Origin: an uncultured Prevotellaceae bacterium
GTDB lineage: Bacteria; Bacteroidota; Bacteroidia; Bacteroidales; Bacteroidaceae
Length of the DNA stretch: 64,000 bases
Direction of reading: 5' to 3'
Assembly: GCA_902764705.1 (NCBI GenBank)
Contig: CACWWZ010000004.1
Coordinates: 1-64,000 of the forward strand
Shown piece by piece: positions 48,784 through 59,894 of the stretch; positions within the stretch are counted from its first letter, which is position 1; each line of letters begins with the position of its first letter. Both the position numbers and the translations under genes were made by a program. A model generated the notes under the pieces. That model saw nothing but the letters and a program-made list of their open reading frames with translations. It did not search any database and was not told the DNA's origin.

Positions 48784-51700
48784 TTACTTCATCACAACCT
48801 TCTTACCATTGTGGATGAAGACACCCTTAGCAGGCTTGTTGACGCGGACACCCTGGATGGTGTACCATGCACCGTCATCAACCTTCTGAGCTTCCACATT
48901 CTCAATACCGGTGTTGTAGTGGCCACCATTGATGAACCAACGTGGGTCACCAGTTCTCTCGACACACTGCATTGAGTAAGCACTCAGCGTGAAGTTAGCA
49001 TCAGCAGGATTCTTGAAGTAAGGATTAGTGGTCAGAGCCGTACCGCTCTTGTCATAGTTAGCCTCGCTTGCAGAGATATCAGTATCCTCATTGAAGTAGG
49101 TGTTCTTGTCGAACGTCAGAGGAGCATTGTCATTGATGCGACCACCTGCCAAGCGGCGGATGATATCCTTACTGCTATTGTACCAGATGTTCTTCTCAAT
49201 GTCGAACTTAGAGTATACCTGACCACTGATGCCGTTGTAGTTACCCCACTGGCCATCGCTCTTCAGCAGACCATAGAACGTGTTGTTCAGATAGGTCATG
49301 GTCTGGAACTCGGTGTCCTTATCGAAGCCATAGCGGTCGAGACGGGCAGAGTTGTTGTAGCGGATGAAGTACTTAGCCACAGCATTGTTGCCATAAACGG
49401 TCGAGTTCTTGATGGTGAAGTCCTTAGCACCACCAGCCTGGAATGCGATCAGAGCCTCATTCTGAACGGCCTCAGTCTCAAGACCCAGCACGCAATCGTC
49501 GATAGTCAGGTCGACTACGCAATACTTCGTGTTGTTGTCATAGATAATCGAGTTCTTCAAACCTGTTACGGTCAGGCCCTTCAACATCAGCTGGCTGATG
49601 CCATAGTACTCGCTATTCGGCAGATATTCAACAGCAGGAGTCTTGCTCAGCACGATGAATGCATCGGCATGCTTAACATCAATCTTCACATTCTCACCAG
49701 TGATAACCAGAGCCTTGTCAGCAACGATGGTCTGCTTCACCTCGTAGCGAGTGTTAGCCTCCAGTTCGAACTTCGAGAAGCCGTTCTTCATACCCTCATT
49801 GATAACCTGAGCCAGGTCCTTGGTGTCGTCAAAGCTGTCATCAGTAACCTTAATCGTAGCATCGAGCCAGCGAGGATCACCGATCTTAGCAACCTTCTGC
49901 TCACAAGCACCCAGTGAATAGTTACCAGCAGCAGGATCGTCAATAAATGCAATCTCACCTTCAACATTGGCAGCAATGGGAACATTAGAAGCCTTCGTTG
50001 TTGTGGAAGCGCTGATATCAGTAAATATCTTGTTATCGTCGGTCCACTGGAACGAGTTGTACTGGACCAGCCAATTAGGAGTCTTCGAATTCGAACCAGC
50101 ATTCAGACCAGTAACGAACTCATTCTTCTTACCAGAGTTAACAACGATATTATTCAGCACTGTGAAATACATAAAGTTCTTGCTGTTTTCACGAAGAGTA
50201 GAAAGCGTCTTGCCCTTAGCAACATTATAGAACGTGTTGTTGGTCAGTGTGAAGGACTGCTTCTCAGCGCCACAGGTAGCAAATGTAGTTCCGCTCTGTG
50301 TGCTAAAGAAACCACCATTCGACCACTTTGTTGCATCGTCTGCACTCAAGGTAGAATTGTTAATCGTGAAGTCCTCAACAAAGCCACCGCCATTGAAGTC
50401 GAAGAAAGTCTTGGTCGTTGCACCTTCCATACGGAACTGGCAGTTGTCAACCGTCAGGTAAGGAAGCAGGTACTTCTGCTTGTTAGCATAGAACACCTGA
50501 CCCTTCAGGCCCTTAACATTGATGTTCTTGAAGGCCACATTGTAAATAGTGTGATAGAAGTCATTCTCGTCAGGATCCTCAGTTGGTCTCCACTGATCGA
50601 AAATCTTAACGAACGGCTGAGCACCCAACTGGCTAGCATCAATCGTAGCAGGTTTCTTTTCGTCACCCAGAATCTCGATAGCAGTAATCACAGCCAGAGG
50701 CTCAGAGATGACATACTCGCCTTCGGGTTCCAGCGTCAGCTTGATATAAGCAGGATTCTCACTCTCCTTGTAATAAGACGTCAGGAAATAGAACAGGTCA
50801 GTAGGACCTTCCTCACCATCCATGACGCCCAGATTAGCAGGAACTGTCACGTCGATAGCGGGAGTGATAGCCGTAGGCTTGTACAGAGGCAACCAGCGTG
50901 GGTCACCAATGCGGAACTTACAGGGCTGAGAAGACTCAAACAGTGTGAAGTCGCCATTAGCAGCATCCTTAAAGCCAGGATCGCCACATACACAATCCTT
51001 CACGATGTCCTCGCCGTCCTTTTGGCCAGCCTTGGCAATCTCAGCATCGCTCACGCATTCACCGTTCCAGATGAACTCATTGCCTGTAACATCCCATACA
51101 GGAGTAGCACTGCTCTGACCCTTGTTGAAGCCAACGACAACCTGACCAGACTTACCACATTCAGCAAAGATATTATCTATGATGAAGTAGACATTCTGTG
51201 CAGTACCATTCTGCTTCAGGTCACAGAAGTTCTTGCCATTGGCAATATTAACGATGGTAGAGTTCTGAACGTCGAACTGCTGGAGCAGATTACCATCCAC
51301 ATTCTTGGGACGACTGCCATACTGTGCAAAGAAGCCAGTATTCTTGTCCTTAGCCCAAATGGTTGATTTAGTAACCTTCACCAGACCTACATAACCCTTA
51401 CCGCTGAAGTCGATAAAGTTCTTATTGCTTGCAGGCATCTCGATGACGCTGTTGTCAACAATCAGCTCTTCCAACAGTGTCATCTGAGCATCCTTGATAA
51501 ACGAATTCGTCAGACCAGTCAGTGTCAAGCCAGTTACCTTTACAGAAGCAACGTACTTATGATCAGAATCGGTACCATCAGCCTTCGGAGCAAACTCCTT
51601 AGTGCCGTCCAATACGATGAACGGATCCTCCAATGCTGATGCATCAACTGTAGCACCACTACCATTAACGTTGACCTTTCCGGCAGCAGTCAATGACTTG

Positions 51701-52761
51701 TTGATGGTATATTCAGAACCATTCTTCAGCGTCAAAGTCAGGTCGTGAATGGGCAGACCCTCTGCAGCTTCTTCCACAGCAGCAGTGATATCACCGCTAG
51801 CCAGACTCACCTGAACGTCCTTCATATAAGAAACGAGGAACTCAACAGAAGCAGCGGGCATAGTGAAAGTCCACGTATTCTCGCCAGCAGCAGTCAGCTC
51901 AACATCCTTAAAGATGCCGATATTCTGAGGAGCCAATGCATGATCCCAATCAACAAAAGCATGTGCGACAACATCGTCAACAACATAGTTCTTATCGGGA
52001 GTCACAACGGCTGTGACAGTCTGACCGGCCTCAGCCTTTTTCACTTCTTTACCATTCACCAGGAAGGTCACAGCACCATACTTAGAAATACCTTCCAGTG
52101 CAAAACCTGCTCCAGGAACAGCACCATCGCCATTGCTCAGTTCGATATCGTCGATATCCAAAATGAACATATCGGTACAGCCAAAGTGGCGGATGGCCAC
52201 ATAGCCCGTCTGGCCTGCATAATCACTCAAGTCAACAGTGTACTGATACCAGTTACCCTGAGCACGACGTGTACTTCTGAATGCATTTTGAGGAGCATTG
52301 AGAGCAGGTGTCAATGACGGAGCTGCCGTCATCGTCCACTGCTGAATCGTCGTAAAGTCAGCAGCACTGGTATTACCTGCAGTAGAAACAGCTACGCCAA
52401 AATGCTCAGCAACATAGCTAGCATCCTGACCACAAGCATAAAACGTAATCGTGCCACCCAATGCCACCTCTGGTGAAACCAGATAGTTGTCCGGTGTAAG
52501 GGCACCTACAACATTACTATATGATCCAGAACAAACTAAATCAGGAGAATCGTTATGGCCTGTACCCTCAAGAGAAGCGCCAGATTCCAAGTATATTCCA
52601 CCAACTTGTGAGCCTAACACCCAAGTATAGCCGTCACCATCAGCATCGATGGTCGTCCAGCCTTGCATGGTGCTATCATCGAAGTCGAAGGTCTGTGCCC
52701 ACGCACCCGTCGTCGCAATGAGAGCGACGAGCATCATTAATAGTCTTTTAATTGTTTTCAT
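48784..52761 (-). CDS. T9SS-exported cleaved-adhesin/right-handed-helix surface protein
   Basis: 1325 residues. A signal peptide (about 1-23, ending GAWAQ) is followed by a cleaved-adhesin / choice-of-anchor J module (about 24-215; FDFDDSTMQGWTTIDADGDGYTW, SPEVALGGTITFYACGQD). Later parts show three similar blocks of beta-helix-like repeats (FTIKNSTVYG, FTLTNNTFYNVAKGK, LNNIVVNSGKKNEF, about 330-1270) of the DUF4957/DUF5123 type. The tail (DDGAWYTIQGVRVNKPAKG followed by VFIHNGKKVVMK) is a T9SS signal. It resembles hemagglutinin-like proteins of P. gingivalis in its first module. Likely adhesin or polysaccharide-binding; ligand unknown. The start at 52761 gives the signal peptide its normal length. 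Confidence 0.78.
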   Translation of the reverse strand: MKTIKRLLMMLVALIATTGAWAQTFDFDDSTMQGWTTIDADGDGYTWVLGSQVGGIYLESGASLEGTGHNDSPDLVCSGSYSNVVGALTPDNYLVSPEVALGGTITFYACGQDASYVAEHFGVAVSTAGNTSAADFTTIQQWTMTAAPSLTPALNAPQNAFRSTRRAQGNWYQYTVDLSDYAGQTGYVAIRHFGCTDMFILDIDDIELSNGDGAVPGAGFALEGISKYGAVTFLVNGKEVKKAEAGQTVTAVVTPDKNYVVDDVVAHAFVDWDHALAPQNIGIFKDVELTAAGENTWTFTMPAASVEFLVSYMKDVQVSLASGDITAAVEEAAEGLPIHDLTLTLKNGSEYTINKSLTAAGKVNVNGSGATVDASALEDPFIVLDGTKEFAPKADGTDSDHKYVASVKVTGLTLTGLTNSFIKDAQMTLLEELIVDNSVIEMPASNKNFIDFSGKGYVGLVKVTKSTIWAKDKNTGFFAQYGSRPKNVDGNLLQQFDVQNSTIVNIANGKNFCDLKQNGTAQNVYFIIDNIFAECGKSGQVVVGFNKGQSSATPVWDVTGNEFIWNGECVSDAEIAKAGQKDGEDIVKDCVCGDPGFKDAANGDFTLFESSQPCKFRIGDPRWLPLYKPTAITPAIDVTVPANLGVMDGEEGPTDLFYFLTSYYKESENPAYIKLTLEPEGEYVISEPLAVITAIEILGDEKKPATIDASQLGAQPFVKIFDQWRPTEDPDENDFYHTIYNVAFKNINVKGLKGQVFYANKQKYLLPYLTVDNCQFRMEGATTKTFFDFNGGGFVEDFTINNSTLSADDATKWSNGGFFSTQSGTTFATCGAEKQSFTLTNNTFYNVAKGKTLSTLRENSKNFMYFTVLNNIVVNSGKKNEFVTGLNAGSNSKTPNWLVQYNSFQWTDDNKIFTDISASTTTKASNVPIAANVEGEIAFIDDPAAGNYSLGACEQKVAKIGDPRWLDATIKVTDDSFDDTKDLAQVINEGMKNGFSKFELEANTRYEVKQTIVADKALVITGENVKIDVKHADAFIVLSKTPAVEYLPNSEYYGISQLMLKGLTVTGLKNSIIYDNNTKYCVVDLTIDDCVLGLETEAVQNEALIAFQAGGAKDFTIKNSTVYGNNAVAKYFIRYNNSARLDRYGFDKDTEFQTMTYLNNTFYGLLKSDGQWGNYNGISGQVYSKFDIEKNIWYNSSKDIIRRLAGGRINDNAPLTFDKNTYFNEDTDISASEANYDKSGTALTTNPYFKNPADANFTLSAYSMQCVERTGDPRWFINGGHYNTGIENVEAQKVDDGAWYTIQGVRVNKPAKGVFIHNGKKVVMK

Positions 52762-52792
52762 ATTATAGTCTACTTTATTATTTCTTTTATTC

Positions 52793-52830
52793 AAGCTCGC
52801 CCATGCTCGCAGCGAGCATGAGCAAGCTCT
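52793..52830. other. Intergenic hairpin between two T9SS cargo genes
   Basis: CAAGCTCGCCCATGCTCG and CGAGCATGAGCAAGCT form a stem of about 16 bp with two G-U wobbles around CAG. Lacking a T run, it may be an attenuator or processing site between cotranscribed genes. Confidence 0.5.
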
Positions 52831-52839
52831 ACTTTATTC

Positions 52840-55800
52840 TTACTTGATCACGGCCTTCTTACCATTGATGATGTAGACACCCTTCTGAGTCGGAGCAGCG
52901 TTAAGCTTGCGACCATTCAGATCATAGTACTGACCTTCAGTCTCCATCTTACCATTTGCTGTATTGATGCCAGTCGTTCCACCGTTACCATAAACAATAG
53001 CAAGACTCGGAGTACTCTGCATAGCATCCTTTTCAAACTCCAGCCAGCACTTGTTAGCACCGATAGTACCAGCACCACGAACCCATGCGAAGCTTGCACC
53101 ATTGCAAGCGAAATAGTCCTTGGCAGCCATATCAGCTTCCGTGAAGGTCTTTTCGGTCAGTGTACCCTTGAACTGAGGAGCTACGGTAACCTCGTCAGCT
53201 GCGGGCTCTTCGACGGTTTCCTCAGCGGGAACCATCCACACCTCCTTGTCAGCACCGCTGTTATAAACCAGCATCGGTGTATTGGCAGCAACGACCTTGA
53301 GCGGTGTAACAACAGCCTCATTTGCATTAATACCTGTTACGGTCATCAGCTCACAGTCTGCATCGTAGATCAGAACGTCCTTATCGGTATAATAAGTAAT
53401 GTACGCGCCTGCGGGTACATTAATAGGAGTACCCAAACGTACAATTTCATAAGTGACGTTAACTTTTCCGCCAGGACCAGGCATAATGAACGAAGCTGTG
53501 TTACCCTTCTTGGCAAGAGCGACATCCACACCAACAGCAGCAGGAGCGGTTCCACCAGCCATACCAAGCTTAATCTGATTCTTTACAGACATTACAGTTC
53601 CTGTATAAGAAGCAGGATTTGCTGGATCATAGTTATTTTCATCGCTATAAACGCGGATAGCCTGATTTGTTGCGTCAAAGACGTTGCACTTCAAACCACT
53701 TGACCACTCTCCAGAATTATCATCCACGATAACAGCCAGGTTGTCAGTGCCGTTGTAGCTGAACGGAGTGTCGAGCGTAATCGTTGTCCACTCACCGTCA
53801 GCAGTAAATGTCACTCCACCACTGAATACCTTGTCGTTTGCTGTTGCTGCAATCCAGTCATTGGCACTATCAAAAGTGCTCTTAGTGGTATGAACCAGAT
53901 AGATGTCAATATTTCTTCCCTTTTCTGTGCCGCCATTGAAGAAAGAAATACTATTGATCTGACCAGCCTGGCCGATTTCAGCAGCAGTGTAAATCTGCTG
54001 AGTCAGCGCGTAATTATAAAGTGAATAAGTGGGAACATAACTGTTCAAATCATCACCTGAACCAATTTCTATTTCTGAAGCAGCACCGCCGCCACCAGTA
54101 CTCTTCGGAGTGTACGAAGCTTCTACGCTGGCGAGCTTATAGCCTTGTGCAGCATTAATCGTAATGGTAGAACCCGGAGCGATATCGATGAGTTTGCCTT
54201 TATCGTCAACATTCTTGGTGACGTCTGCATCACCGACCAGCACGCTGGCCTGACCACCCTGAATGGTGTATTGACCTTCAGTAGCGAAGACGATTTCGCC
54301 ATCCATCTCACGCAACTGGTAGTTGATGGTAGCATCCTTTGTCGGCATCTCGAACGTAGCACTGAAGAGATCGTCAGCCAACGTTACAGTAGCATCTGTT
54401 GAGCTTGCGCTGACAAATCTGTAGCCCTTAGCAGCAGTAATAGTCACCGTGTAGGTCTCAGGAACTTCGAGTTTACCCTCAGCGTCAACAGCAGCCTTTT
54501 TACCATTCACTGTAACAGTAGCCTTACTATTCTGGATGCTCAAATCATTAGCAGCTACGAAGGTAACCTGATGTGGATAGGGAACAAACGTGTACCAGAA
54601 GATTTCTGACTTATGTTCCTCACCGCCACCACGATAGATGCTCTGAATTCCCAGCTTATTCCAAGTACTGAAGTCCTGGTTCAGGTAGAGACGGTAGTTA
54701 TAAATATCATAATCATCAGTGAAGGTGTAAGGAATCTCCGTCATATCAGCATACAACGCTGTGTATTCACTTGGTGACAGCGTCAGCGGGCTAATCGTAT
54801 GATTCACATCAGTAAAGTACTGATAAGACAACTTACCTACCAGAATCGGGTTACCGTCTACATCTGTGTCAGGAATGTCTACCGTAACATTTGGATAGCT
54901 GGTTCCTTCAAGGCTAGCCTTAGTGATAGTGGGTTGAGCAGGTGTTGCAGCAACGTCAGCAATCTCCTGCATCTGAACGTCAGTCATAATCAGGTTAGGA
55001 TCATACAGCAACCATGCTGCGTTGATGAGCAAGTAGTCAGGCGACTCCATGGTCAGGGTCTTAGCCTCAGGATCGTATGCCATAACAACATCCTCCATGC
55101 CATTCATTCCGTAACCGGCGAAGTAACAATCATAAACCCAAATCAAGTAACCTGCTTGACCAAGGTACTGGCCAGTGGGGAAGGTTACTTTATTTGTTGC
55201 GGGATCCAAAGTACCCTTAATCCAAGCATTTGGCAGGTCTTCTGAGATACCCTTTACAAAGACCTCGTTAGTGCCGACACCAACCTGTACATGTAGGTTA
55301 TAGTCTGTATAAACCGTTTCACCTGTTTCTGAGTCAGTACCCTCGCTCTTAGACTTGAAGAGCCACTCAGTGGTAACAATGTCAGGAGCAGCGAGTGGAT
55401 CGGGAGCAGTGCCCTTCACCATAGCAGGAATCTCTGTGAAATATCCAAACATAGACATTTCATCCTGTGCACCATTCTCAAGAATAAATGCTGTTTCCGG
55501 CCAAGTCATCGTACCGGCCTCAGCGTCATAAGCAACAGTAACAGGAACCAAGTCACCTGTAGAGAGATCATATGCTGCAAAGAACAAATCGTAGCCCTGA
55601 AGTACGCCATAGTACTGTCCAGAAGCAAACGTAATGCTCTTGCCGTCTGCACTCAGGGTACCCTTAATCCAGTTGTCAGTGTCCATATAATAGCTAAAGC
55701 CATTTACATAGACGTCATTGCCGTCAAAGCCCACCTGAAGAACCTTTTCTTCACCAGTTTCACTCTGACCATTATAGAAGTATCTGGCAATGGTCCAGTT

Positions 55801-56667
55801 CTCTGTCACCAGTCCTGCGGGAGGAGTCACAACAGTAGGAGCAACAAATTCTGTAAGAACTGTTTCCCACTCACTGAAACCAGTCCAGATGTCATCATCA
55901 GTCCAGTAACATGTGAGAGCATTGCCCTGTGATGTACCGTTCTGGGTGATGGTCTCACCATCAATGGTATAAGTAATTTCTGTTGTAGTTTTATCTAACA
56001 CAAGTGAACCAGACGTATACACATCAGCCATACAAGTGGCTATAGCAGCATCATAATCACTTGAATAATACAGATTCTGTCCAAGAGGTACAGTAATGGT
56101 GTTGCCACTCAAAGTTCCCTTTACATAAGCATCTGCTCCAACATATGAATCAAAACCACAAACAGGGTTCTTCATATAAACCTCATTGTCGGAAGTAAAT
56201 ACGATCTCCATCGTTCCACTTTGGGTTCCCATGTATGCAGAGCCACTACTTACATAGGTATCGGAACCAGCACGCTTGTAAGTCTTCGTATCACCAGCGG
56301 GAGCTTCGGTAATGATTGGATAATCTGAAGCTGCACGGCGGGCAGAACGAAGGGCCTGCTGATTAAACATACGGGGAGACACCTCATAATCAAGCTTCTG
56401 ACCAAGAGCACCTTTTCCCGGAGCCTTTTTGGTCACTGGTAAAACTTGCTTGTTAGCCTTGGCCTTCTGCATGTTCTGTGGAAGAGCAGGCTTCGCAAAC
56501 TTGAATGCGCTAGCATTTTCCTTGGTCAACTGGCCAGTACGATATGCCTGCAGGATTTGCTGCTTCGGCGTGAGCACGCGCTGGGTTGAGTTAGGTTTCT
56601 GCGCAAACGCAACGACTGACATCAGTAACAATGCCAGCGTCAAGAGAGTAAAATTCTTAATTCTCAT
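52840..56667 (-). CDS. Large T9SS-exported protein of unknown function
   Basis: 1275 residues. A signal peptide (about 1-22, ending VAFAQ) and a basic propeptide-like stretch (23-105) precede three similar modules of about 130 residues (about 115-550) with YVKGTLSGNTITVPLGQNLYY, WIKGTLSADGKSITFASGQYYG and WIKGTLDPATNKVTFPTGQYLG. Residues about 860-1070 form a beta-sandwich (YNYALTQQIYTAAEIGQAGQ, WTTITLDTPFSYNGTDNLAV), then a cargo tail ending VYIINGKKAVIK. No catalytic motif seen. Promoter at 56729-56760; probably cotranscribed with the adhesin downstream. Confidence 0.75.
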   Translation of the reverse strand: MRIKNFTLLTLALLLMSVVAFAQKPNSTQRVLTPKQQILQAYRTGQLTKENASAFKFAKPALPQNMQKAKANKQVLPVTKKAPGKGALGQKLDYEVSPRMFNQQALRSARRAASDYPIITEAPAGDTKTYKRAGSDTYVSSGSAYMGTQSGTMEIVFTSDNEVYMKNPVCGFDSYVGADAYVKGTLSGNTITVPLGQNLYYSSDYDAAIATCMADVYTSGSLVLDKTTTEITYTIDGETITQNGTSQGNALTCYWTDDDIWTGFSEWETVLTEFVAPTVVTPPAGLVTENWTIARYFYNGQSETGEEKVLQVGFDGNDVYVNGFSYYMDTDNWIKGTLSADGKSITFASGQYYGVLQGYDLFFAAYDLSTGDLVPVTVAYDAEAGTMTWPETAFILENGAQDEMSMFGYFTEIPAMVKGTAPDPLAAPDIVTTEWLFKSKSEGTDSETGETVYTDYNLHVQVGVGTNEVFVKGISEDLPNAWIKGTLDPATNKVTFPTGQYLGQAGYLIWVYDCYFAGYGMNGMEDVVMAYDPEAKTLTMESPDYLLINAAWLLYDPNLIMTDVQMQEIADVAATPAQPTITKASLEGTSYPNVTVDIPDTDVDGNPILVGKLSYQYFTDVNHTISPLTLSPSEYTALYADMTEIPYTFTDDYDIYNYRLYLNQDFSTWNKLGIQSIYRGGGEEHKSEIFWYTFVPYPHQVTFVAANDLSIQNSKATVTVNGKKAAVDAEGKLEVPETYTVTITAAKGYRFVSASSTDATVTLADDLFSATFEMPTKDATINYQLREMDGEIVFATEGQYTIQGGQASVLVGDADVTKNVDDKGKLIDIAPGSTITINAAQGYKLASVEASYTPKSTGGGGAASEIEIGSGDDLNSYVPTYSLYNYALTQQIYTAAEIGQAGQINSISFFNGGTEKGRNIDIYLVHTTKSTFDSANDWIAATANDKVFSGGVTFTADGEWTTITLDTPFSYNGTDNLAVIVDDNSGEWSSGLKCNVFDATNQAIRVYSDENNYDPANPASYTGTVMSVKNQIKLGMAGGTAPAAVGVDVALAKKGNTASFIMPGPGGKVNVTYEIVRLGTPINVPAGAYITYYTDKDVLIYDADCELMTVTGINANEAVVTPLKVVAANTPMLVYNSGADKEVWMVPAEETVEEPAADEVTVAPQFKGTLTEKTFTEADMAAKDYFACNGASFAWVRGAGTIGANKCWLEFEKDAMQSTPSLAIVYGNGGTTGINTANGKMETEGQYYDLNGRKLNAAPTQKGVYIINGKKAVIK

Positions 56668-56728
56668 GTCGCAAAAATAATTAGTTTAACTTATAGTTTT
56701 TTATTTAATATTTTGTTCTTTTATCGTG

Positions 56729-56760
56729 CAAAGGTAGAGAAAAACTATGAAACAGCCAAA
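56729..56760 (-). promoter_or_regulatory. Promoter of the 1275-residue cargo gene
   Basis: Minus-strand TTTG (56760-56757), 20 nt, TACCTTTG (56736-56729), giving a leader of about 60 nt. Probably also drives the adhesin gene downstream. Confidence 0.75.
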
Positions 56761-56846
56761 TAAATCGCAAAAAAAATACATTCCTACACATTATTTATAA
56801 ATAAAGGAATGATGAATGAGCATAGAAATGAAAGAAAATGCGGGAA

Positions 56847-58268
56847 TTATAAAAGAAAGTCGGAAGAGGCAGACAAGTGCATTTCCTGCCCAGTCACGGG
56901 GTGCCGGAACCATAATTCAGCGGCATGAAGCATCAGTCGCTGGTCTTTTCGTCGGGTGCCATAAAGCTCGTCACCGACTATGGGTCGTCCCAGTCCGTCA
57001 GGATGAGCACAATGGATGCGCAGCTGGTGGGTGCGCCCCGTCTGCGGCCACAATGCCACCACACGTTCCGACAGGAATTCATAATCGGTAACAGCCCGCT
57101 TGCCGTGCTCCAAGTCGACCAGCTGGCGGGGGCGGTTCATGGGGTCTGGGCGCAGGGGCAACGAGATGCGGCCTTGGGACAAAATCGGAGTATTCTGAGT
57201 ACTCTGAGTATTCAGAGTATTTGGTCTTTCTAGGACGGCCAGATACTTTTTCTTTACCTGGTGCTTTACGAACTGTTCCTGCAAGGTGCGGTACACCTCC
57301 TGTGATTTAGCCACGATGAGCAATCCGCTGGTTCCCATATCGAGCCGGTGGGCCACAACGCAATCTGGATAACGCTGCTGCATCATAGTTTCCACACTAT
57401 ATTGCCCTATGCGTCCTGGCACAGAAAGCAGGCCCGAAGGTTTATCGACCACCACCAGCCACTCATCTTCATAGACAACGGGTAATTCCATCTGCTGAAG
57501 GCCAAGCAGTTCCGGATCAGGGTCTACGTCCAGCCCTTGCAGCATCCACGTCAGAATGGGCTTGCACTTACCTCGACAGGCTGGGTAGTAGTTCAGATGT
57601 TGGCGCAGCTCAGTCTTCGTCGTAGCTCCCCACCAGAACTCAGCCATACACAAGGGCTTCAGCCCCTGCTGATAGGCATATTGCAACAGTTTAGGAGCAC
57701 AGCAGTCGCCTGTGCCACCTGGAGGCAATGGATATTTCCGCAGCAGTTTGGGGCGGTTGTAGTACTCCTGCCAGATATCGACGAGGTCCTTCACCTCACC
57801 ACGGGCATTCAGCAGCTGATACTGGTGGAACAGCCACGTCTGCAGTTCCTGCGACAACGCCTTGGTATCACTAGGCGAACTAGTAGTACTAGACGGCCTA
57901 GTATCATTAGAAATACTAGCCAGCCTGGAAATCTCTCGCTCGGTGGTCTTAAAATGCCCGTCGGGCTGCTGGGCGTCGTACACAGGCGGCACGAAGTATT
58001 CCCAGTCGTTCCTTCCTGCCAACAAACCGCTATAAGCCGCCAGAAAGGCATAGGATTTCCTAGGACTTCCTAGGATGTCTTGTTCTACCACCAGCACCCC
58101 AAACATCTTCCCTCGATCTGCATCCTCGCGAATCTCGGGGTGAGCGGCAATATACTCCTGCACCTCCTTGGCTGCCAACTGGCACAAAGGATGTGGCTCG
58201 TAACAGAACGGATAAGTGAACCGCTCAGGACGTTCCAATTGACTGTATAACGGGTGCAGATGTTCCAT
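56847..58268 (-). CDS. RluA-family pseudouridine synthase with N-terminal extension
   Basis: 473 residues. The C-terminal 240 residues form the catalytic domain with VVDKPSGLLSVPG, the active-site motif VAHRLDMGTSGLLIVAKS and RTHQLRIHCAHPDGLG. About 230 residues precede it (opening MEHLHPLYSQLERPERF), usual for a Bacteroidetes subgroup of unknown RNA target. Two odd tracts are of repeat origin: RPSSTTSSPSDTKAL comes from CTAG-rich DNA (57871-57919), and TLNTQSTQNTPILSQ from a TACTCTGA-type palindrome near 57190-57215. LGSPRKSYAF lies over a CCTAGG array. Start chosen at 58268, where family homology begins. Confidence 0.88.
   Translation of the reverse strand: MEHLHPLYSQLERPERFTYPFCYEPHPLCQLAAKEVQEYIAAHPEIREDADRGKMFGVLVVEQDILGSPRKSYAFLAAYSGLLAGRNDWEYFVPPVYDAQQPDGHFKTTEREISRLASISNDTRPSSTTSSPSDTKALSQELQTWLFHQYQLLNARGEVKDLVDIWQEYYNRPKLLRKYPLPPGGTGDCCAPKLLQYAYQQGLKPLCMAEFWWGATTKTELRQHLNYYPACRGKCKPILTWMLQGLDVDPDPELLGLQQMELPVVYEDEWLVVVDKPSGLLSVPGRIGQYSVETMMQQRYPDCVVAHRLDMGTSGLLIVAKSQEVYRTLQEQFVKHQVKKKYLAVLERPNTLNTQSTQNTPILSQGRISLPLRPDPMNRPRQLVDLEHGKRAVTDYEFLSERVVALWPQTGRTHQLRIHCAHPDGLGRPIVGDELYGTRRKDQRLMLHAAELWFRHPVTGQEMHLSASSDFLL
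58049..58078. repeat. Ten-base CCTAGGnnnn array inside the RluA-like gene
   Basis: Units at 58049 (CATAGGATTT), 58059 (CCTAGGACTT) and 58069 (CCTAGGATGT), same 10-bp period as the arrays after argS and in ispG. A separate CTAG-rich patch lies at 57871-57919. Confidence 0.75.
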
Positions 58269-58273
58269 TTTGA

Positions 58274-59743
<1,470 letters not shown>

Positions 59744-59765
59744 GCTCAGACAATACACAAATAAT

Positions 59766-59800
59766 AGGAGGCTGCCCATCAGGACAGCCTCCTTTTATTT
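59766..59800 (+). terminator. Terminator of eno
   Basis: AGGAGGCTG (59766-59774) and CAGCCTCCT (59785-59793) with TTTTATTTT after. Confidence 0.88.
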
Positions 59801-59820
59801 TCAAGATACTGGCGGGCTTG

Positions 59821-59878
59821 TAGTCCGACTACTTCGGACTCTCAGTCCGAAGGCCTCGGACTCTGAGTCCGAAGCCGA
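59821..59878. repeat. Consecutive palindromes in the 3' region of the M6 protease gene
   Basis: CTTCGGACT-ctc-AGTCCGAAG (59832-59852) and TCGGACT-ctg-AGTCCGA (59856-59872) follow TAGT-ccg-ACTA (59821-59831). The outer GCGGGCTT and AAGCGCCCGC could close the set. They could end the leftward protease transcript; they resemble the ispG hairpins in style. Confidence 0.7.
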
Positions 59879-59894
59879 CGGACGAAAGCGCCCG

